NCBI GenBank assembly: GCA_020086605.1
Contig: JACBWW010000017.1
Coordinates: 6,090,579-6,154,578, forward strand
Reading direction: 5' to 3'
DNA length: 64,000 nt
Source: Lanius collurio
Lineage: Eukaryota > Chordata > Aves > Passeriformes > Laniidae
In this document: positions 57,901 through 64,000 of the stretch, one piece after another
How positions within the stretch are numbered: the stretch's first letter is position 1
How the letters are laid out: each line of letters opens with the position of its first letter
The notes under the pieces: model-generated
The model's input: the letters and a program-made list of their open reading frames with translations, nothing else
Told to the model about the DNA's origin: nothing
Database searches by the model: none
Position numbers and translations under genes: made by a program

Positions 57901-60900
57901 CTCTTAAGTGGAGACAGTGCATCCAAGGTAAGGATATTACCTCAAACCTCCTCTCTATAAATAGGCCTGGCTGCTGCCCCGAGGTTGCTTGTTCTGCTGT
58001 CAGAATATGGCTAAATGGCCACTTACGAATTCCAACATGTGCTTGATGTGGAGATTACAGCTGCTACCCAAAACAAAGGAGCTTTCTCTCTCACAACGTG
58101 CTGCTCCCTTTATGAGGCAGTTTGGAAAACTCCCGTCTCTTGAGAGGGTTTAATCCATGCCCTGGTGCTTCTTTTGTGTGAGGACAACGCAGCTTCCTCC
58201 AAACCTAAATGAAAGCAGGACCCTTGAGTGTCTGTCAGAGTATGTTTCGTGCCCTGAAAATCACAGGGGAGGAAAAGTCTGATCCCTGGGGGGGTTCACC
58301 TATGAAGCAAAATGAAAAGATGCAGAGTTATGTCAGCACAGCACAGGATGGTGAGTGCAGGGATGCCAGCCTGGAATGGCCTCGATGCAAAAGTGTGGCA
58401 TTGCCTCTGTACCTCCAGGACCCAAAGGAAAGATGCTTGGTTTGGGCTCAGGACAGTGCTAATGTACCACTGGTGGTAGTGAGGATGTCTGTGAGTTGTG
58501 ATTAGCTGAAGGCAGTTAATGAATATTGGTTGGTACAAAAAGGTGAGGTTTTGCAAAAAAAATAACTTGTTCAGTGCCCCTGCACAGCTACATTGTCACA
58601 CAGGCACTTTAACAGAGCCAAAGCAAGCTCTGCTCTTCTGGTTCTTTGTCCTTACACTATTTTTTTCCTGCTTGAGGCATTTTTCAGAGGAAGTGGGAAT
58701 GGCTGTGTTCCCTTGATGGATGTGGGAACTGGGAGATCAGGTGAAGGGCTGTTTCCTCCTATCCCCCAGCAAGTCCAGGCAGGATTTAAAGCAGGCTGCC
58801 CCACCACACATCCTCTGATAGATCCTTCCCTCACACTGAGGCATCATGGCAAAGCCTTAGCATGACACAGCAGCAGCAGCTCCTAAACACTTGGAAAGCC
58901 TTGTCCTTGCTGGTGTGGTGGAGCTGAAGCAGAGCTAATGCAGAAACAACTTCCCTTTGAGTTCTGGCAATGGAATTTGGGCATGATTTATTCACGTATG
59001 CTGGGTTGGCATCTCCAGCTGCCGTGGCGACTCTACAAAAAAATATAATTAACTTTCTCCATGGCAGCCCCAAGGCAGATGGCCATCATGGGCCTGGCAA
59101 CAGCAAGCCAGATGGCATGGGGACGGCAGTGGCTGAGGGGTGGCCGTGCTTCCCCACCCACCAGCTTTGCCGCGGGAGCTGGGTATATTCTGTGGGTGGC
59201 CAGTATTTATATTTGCTTGTAAATTACGTCCCTCAAAATGCTAAATGAGTCTGGCTGCAGCCTCAGAGCACAGCCTGGCTCCTGTGACCACAGGTTTGAG
59301 CCCTGCAAGCGGAGCCATGCTCACTTCCCAGTACAAAAGAGTCCTTTGTGCATGTTCTCCTGCTCCTCAGGCGTGCACTCCTTGGCTGCTCCGCTGTCCC
59401 GTTGCCTCCAGCCGTGCCAGTGCTTGTGACTCAGCTGGACTCAGCCACCTAGAGCTCTTAGCTATCAATCATGACACCTACCACTCATCTCTTGCCATCT
59501 GCTCTCCTCCCTTCTGACATCTCCAGAGCTTTGCTCCTCACCCACATGCCATTTGGTTCCACGTCTCGTGGAAAGAATCACCCGGGCAGTGCTTCCCTGC
59601 CCTCACCACTGGAGCTCCTTGCTCTGGTAGGAGGAAAACGTGGCTCTTGATGATGGGAATGCTGATGGTCCGCCTGTGTTTCAGCCTCCACTGTCAAGTC
59701 AATGCCAGCAGCAGCCAACACCTCTCTCCACCTACAGCATCCTGAGGCAGGGTGCACAGCCTAAGTCACCAAACAAGGATTGCCGTCATTTCAGGGAGGG
59801 AAGACTCATCGTTCAGGCTCTGCTCATATTGCCTTCAGCACTCAGCCTGGCATGCTCCCATGTCCTCGATTCCCCCACTGGATGTGTCTGTATCAGAGCC
59901 TCAACCTTGCCACATGACATGAGAGGGAAACCTCAGCTCCTGCCTGCGACCGTGCGCTCGGCTTCCTTCCCTCTGCGCTTGTGTCCCAGCCAGGGTGACA
60001 AGCAGCTTCCATTTACTGGCTACCAGGGGGGTTAATTTTGAGTGTTTTATGCAGCCAGGGCATGGCTGTGGTGCTGGGAGCTGTGGCATCTCCTCCATCC
60101 CAAACATGTTTGTAGGTGTGGGAAGGCTGCATGGGGCATGTCCTTGGTGTGAATAAACATCCAAAGGGATGTACTTTACCACTTGTCTTGCACTAATGCA
60201 GCTCTTGTTAGCTGATGATTTTTGATGGAGATGTGTGTGCACTAATGGGAGATTGCCAGGCTAGAAGTAATTAAAAAAAAGTTCCTTTCAGCATGTTATA
60301 ATCATTCTGAATTATTAAATAGGACAGAATTTTTAAAGTCTAATTCACTTTTCCATTATTTATGCTGTCTGCTTCAGTTTTATTCTGTCTTTTGAGAGTT
60401 ATGAATCCACCAGAAAGTTTCACTTTCGGGTTGTGCTGCTGTCGGTGTTGGAGGCTGCCAAGACTCACACACTGCTCATCTAAAATCCCCGTATGAGGGC
60501 TGCACCCTTCCCCATTTCCATGCACAGCACTTAAATTTCAGGCCCTTTTTAACACTGCACCTACAAGGCAGGAATTTTTCCAGTTGCAGCAAGAGGCCAC
60601 TGAGGATCAGAGAAAAAAGCCAGCACATCAAAGGTGCAGGGCAGGGAGCAGCACATGGGCAGATGTGTCCTGCAGTAGGTATGTGATCAAACAGATAAGT
60701 GTCCATGCCTTCAATCAGCGCTGTCTTCCAGCCCCTGCTAATACATCCCAGCTCTAGCTGCAGCCTCTGCTCCTTAAATGCTCTGAAACAAAAGGGTTTT
60801 AAACCGTAATTTACTGTTTCTTTTTCTGACATATTTCTAAATCGGTTCAATATGGTCTTGAACCGCTAAACTGAAGTGTTTGACTTGCTTCCAAATCGAA

Positions 60901-60907
60901 GCATTCA

Positions 60908-60976
60908 TAAAAAAAAAAAAAAAAAGGAAAGTGGAGGGTGGAGGGGGGGGGAGGAAATGCAAGGAAAAGAGAAGTG
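60908..60976. repeat. Poly-A followed by a purine-rich tract
   Basis: About 17 A, then GGAAAG, GGAGGG, GGAGGGGGGGGAGGAAA and AAGGAAAAGAGAAG, with only three pyrimidines in the first 50 bases. Such homopurine runs can form triplex (H-DNA) structures. No gene is attached. Confidence 0.8.
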
Positions 60977-62811
60977 CTCTGGTAGTTTAAATCAGTCACC
61001 CCTGCACTGTGATTTAAAACCAGTGGAGCACTTCAAGTTTTCATAAGCACTTAGCTTTGGAAGCAGTCCGAGCCCCGAACACGTGCGTTTGCGGAATCAT
61101 TTACCATTATTAGAGAGTTTGAATGGTGCTTGAGCTCTCCCTCTGCCCTGATAAGCACTCCGGCTGCCTGTGATTAGTAGGGTGGTTTCAAGCTTGTGCA
61201 CAGTTGAGGGTGATTATTTTCAAGCGTGCCATCGCCTGTCCCTATCTCCAAAGATCTTCCAAATTCATTAATTCCTTCAGCTCATCTGAATGGAAATTAC
61301 TAACTAGACGTGGTTCCCTCAGTGCAATTTTACAACGTGTGTCACAGAGAATAATAAATGTTTGCAGCCAGGGCAGATGGAGCAATAACGTGCATGCCAC
61401 AGAGCACTCCTGTGCTGGGTCAGACCTGTTATTAAGATATGTGATTGTGGAGACTCTGTGCTCCAGCCACGGGCTGGGAAATTCTGGTTTTAGATGCCCC
61501 AGTGCTTGCTTTGAGCTGGAAAGGGCAGAAGGACAGTGCTTGATATTCCCATGTGTTTTATATCTTTGTGTTGTGCTGCACTGATGGACAATACTTGGCT
61601 AAGCTAAGCCCAGGGTTTTGCACCAGCGCAGAGGAAGTCAAGGAGGTTGTCAGATGGAGCTGTGCAAAGAGCTGATCTTTCAGGTTTGCTGGCTGACCCA
61701 AGCAAGTTAAAAAAAAAGTATGAATTCAGGTTGACTAAAGATGGAAATGTTTTGCTTTTCTGAGCTAAGGAAAAATCTGAAAGAAACAACCCTGTTTCTT
61801 GTTTTTCACTTGTTAAGCTTTTTGGTTGTTAACTGCTTGCAAATTTTGCAAGAAAATTCTGTTGCAATAAGAAAAATGGAATTGCTTCGACTTGAAATCA
61901 TCTCAGCAATTTCCCTCAGGTCTTTTGGCGAGGTGGTAATAAACAACAAAAAAAAAAAAACGCAAACACAAATTCCTACTTTTCCATGGAAATTTTTGAC
62001 TAGCGGAAAGACCACATGGTCCAGCGTAAAAAAGACATGAAATGTCCAAATTTGTGCATGAAGCAATCTGGGTCAGTGACGCTGCTGTGCAGCCCAGCTC
62101 CCTGTGAGGGCTTTGCAGGAGCCCAGAGCTCTGCTGCTGCTGGCAGGGAAGATGCCGGGAGTTTGAACTTTCGAGAGGGTCCCTAGATTCCTCCATGTGG
62201 AAAATCAGAACAATCTGCTGGCAAAGAGGTCAAACGGGAGGCATAAGAAAGATAATCCCACCCCTACCTCCTCCCAGACGTGCAGCCAGTGGTCTCCAGT
62301 GCCCTAGCCCAATCCAGAGCTCCCCTAGCCCATCTCAGGACATCAGGAGCAGGCTTGGCTCTAAATGGGAAAAAGAGAGGGAGTTTTCCCTGGCAGACAA
62401 AGGATGGGAGTGATGCCCCCAAGTAAGGGCTATTCTCTGTGCTATCCAAACAAGGTTTGAGTGCTGTCAGGATCAGGCTGGAGTCCCCAACCTGCCCTGG
62501 CTCTTGGCCAGGTGTCATTTCATGATGGCTCCACTCTTTGCTGATTGGTTGGCAAAAGAAGGGTTGGGGGAAGACCAGGTGTTTGAATTTCCCTGCTCCC
62601 TGGAAGGCTGAAGTCCCAGCTGATCCCACTTCTCCAAGGCTCAACCTTGGGCTTGTGTGCCCATCCCACTGCTCTGTAAAACAGGTGCCTCCAAAGGGTG
62701 GTCCTGGTCCCCTGTTCTCAGGTGAAATTACTGTCTCTGTTGCCGGTAAATATTCAGCTACCTGAATTTCAACCTTTCCTTCAAAATACTGGCATGAAAA
62801 ACTTCTGGGGT

Positions 62812-62930
62812 TGGGTTGTTGGGTTTTTTTTTGGTTTGGGGTTTTTTTTTAATTTGTTGATTTGTTTGTTTTCTCTTCTGGCTTGGTTTGGTTTTTTTGT
62901 TTTTTTGTTTTTGTTTTTTTTTTTTGTAAG
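62812..62930. repeat. T/G-rich low-complexity tract
   Basis: Alternating T runs and GG pairs (GGGTTTTTTTTTGGTTTGGGG and TTTTTTTGTTTTTTTG). It is the source of the Phe/Leu-rich pseudo-membrane frame across it, which is not a gene. Confidence 0.88.
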
Positions 62931-64000
62931 AGCAAATTCAGAAAATATTTTTGAGAGGAATTCCCAAGGGAAACCTCAAAAACATTGACTTTACACATCC
63001 AAGATTTCAGTGTCCCAAAGAAATGCATAGCAGAAGGTGCCCCATACCTTTGTGAGAAAATAAAACAATTTTAGGCCAGACCTAGCAAGCATTTCTTGAA
63101 AGGAGAAAGTCAAATGTTTACAAACTGCCCTGATACGCTGTAAACCACTGAGAAACTGGAACTGAAGAGAGTTAATGCTTTTAGGAAATATAAAAAAGAG
63201 TTTGAAAGATCAAGACAGAGCCATGATAAAGGGTGACAACCCTTGGGTAGCTGTGCTGATGTCTTTAATTACAAGAGTGAAGGAGGGAACAAGAGCTGAG
63301 GTTCCTGTGCAGACCACTGGCTGCCTGGATGATGCTGTTACAGGTGTTTCCCACCTCTGTGCCTCAGTTTCCCCTTCTTCAAGTTGGAGGTTGGGATTCA
63401 GTCCTGCCCTGCAGAAGCTTTGAGCTATGCTTGCACCTTGCTGTAAGTTCTAAGAAGGTTGTGGAATCGTGGGGGCTTTTTCCCTCCTAGATGACTGGGT
63501 CTCTTTTGTCTCATTTTACAATCCTAATGGAAGGGAAAAATACACCTGAATTTGCCCCGTTCTGGAAGGGGAAAGTCGTTCTCATTATTAAGCTGTTATT
63601 TTTACGAAGCTGTACCTCACAGGCCCTCAATACTTATGTTATAGTCATCAAAACCCAGGATGAGATCCCATAAACCATTCTTTATAGTAACCAGATGGTC
63701 ATCAAGGCTGCAACAGTACCTGACAGTGCCTATTACAGGGAAACACCTGCACGAACCTTAACCCCCTCTGTGCCAGCCCTGCCAGTGGGGTGACCTCTCC
63801 TGCAAAATCTGGGTAGTTATTTGGGAGGATATTGTCCCAATCCCCCTCCCCAGACCCATTAACCAAAGCTGTCCTGTCAAAGGGATGTGTCCCCAGCCCT
63901 GACTCCTTCCCTTTTATTTTTAACCCCTTTTTGGGGCATAATGTGAGGAGGTAGAATACCTGCTCCAGCCTTCCTGCACCTACTAGAAAATTTGGTTGAG

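Larger units (their letters stand above)
53285..64000. other. Intergenic DNA without supported genes, right end
   Basis: No coding exon, RNA gene or promoter can be supported. Simple repeats are listed separately. Sequence at 55800-56000 and 61020-61260 looks like possible conserved non-coding elements (even composition, homeodomain-type TAAT cores, few repeats), but this is an impression. The window ends without entering a recognisable gene. Confidence 0.6.

Noticed and set aside
18276..59433. AP-1 heptamers (TGAGTCA/TGACTCA) at many places, such as 33390, 36024, 38840, 55928 and 59427
   Set aside because: Roughly eight are expected by chance in 64 kb and I count about eleven, so the total is not a signal. 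Only those inside GC-rich promoter-like blocks are mentioned.
62698..62988. An open frame with a Phe/Leu-rich segment resembling a small membrane protein
   Set aside because: The segment is encoded by a T/G-rich low-complexity tract.
37620..64000. XIRP1 or CX3CR1, mammalian neighbours of CSRNP1
   Set aside because: Both have long, nearly uninterrupted coding exons. No open frame in this half exceeds about 170 codons and none resembles them.

Overview
The window looks like nuclear DNA from a bird, probably a songbird. At least eight fragments of CR1 LINE 3' ends, in both orientations, carry the avian signature (TTCCAACCCAAAC...ATTCTATGATTCTGTG). The two protein-coding genes have vertebrate exon structures with canonical GT/AG splice sites. 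The songbird assignment is an inference; the bird assignment is well supported by the repeats.

Layout. 1-7590 is AT-rich non-coding DNA with two CR1 remnants, microsatellites and a pair of adjacent small inverted repeats. 7596-12897 (+) is an eight-exon pancreatic-type serine protease gene of the elastase family, closest to CELA1. It can be read from TATA box to polyadenylation signal and encodes 279 residues. 12.9-20.5 kb separates two convergent genes. It holds three or four CR1 fragments and an isolated GC-rich block at about 18.15-18.44 kb with a TATA box and AP-1/CRE-like motifs but no recognisable gene. 20.48-35.7 kb or beyond (-) is CSRNP1, the AXIN1-upregulated cysteine/serine-rich nuclear protein. 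Four coding exons (570 residues) are followed by an AU-rich 3' UTR of about 3 kb. The first, non-coding exon and the promoter are not resolved; they probably lie in the CpG island at 35.1-36.2 kb, which contains a 337-base assembly gap (35675-36011). 36.04-37.62 kb is a run of tandem repeats: a perfect 10-bp GC-box-like minisatellite, then a degenerate array with a period of roughly 100-120 bp. 37.6-64 kb has no gene that I can support. It is intergenic DNA with one clear CR1 remnant, simple repeats, one GC-rich patch and a few stretches that look like conserved non-coding elements.

Relationships. The two genes share no pathway: one is a secreted digestive protease, the other an inducible nuclear regulator. 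Their pairing is still informative. From memory of human gene order, CELA1 lies in the same part of 12q13 as CSRNP2, whereas CSRNP1 is on 3p22 with no elastase beside it. An elastase beside CSRNP1 suggests a paralogous (possibly whole-genome-duplication) linkage kept in birds. I saw no unknown multi-gene system here. The strongest leads are this elastase-CSRNP linkage, the mixed S1 pocket of the elastase, the repeat-flanked gap at the CSRNP1 promoter and the orphan TATA-containing block at 18.3 kb.
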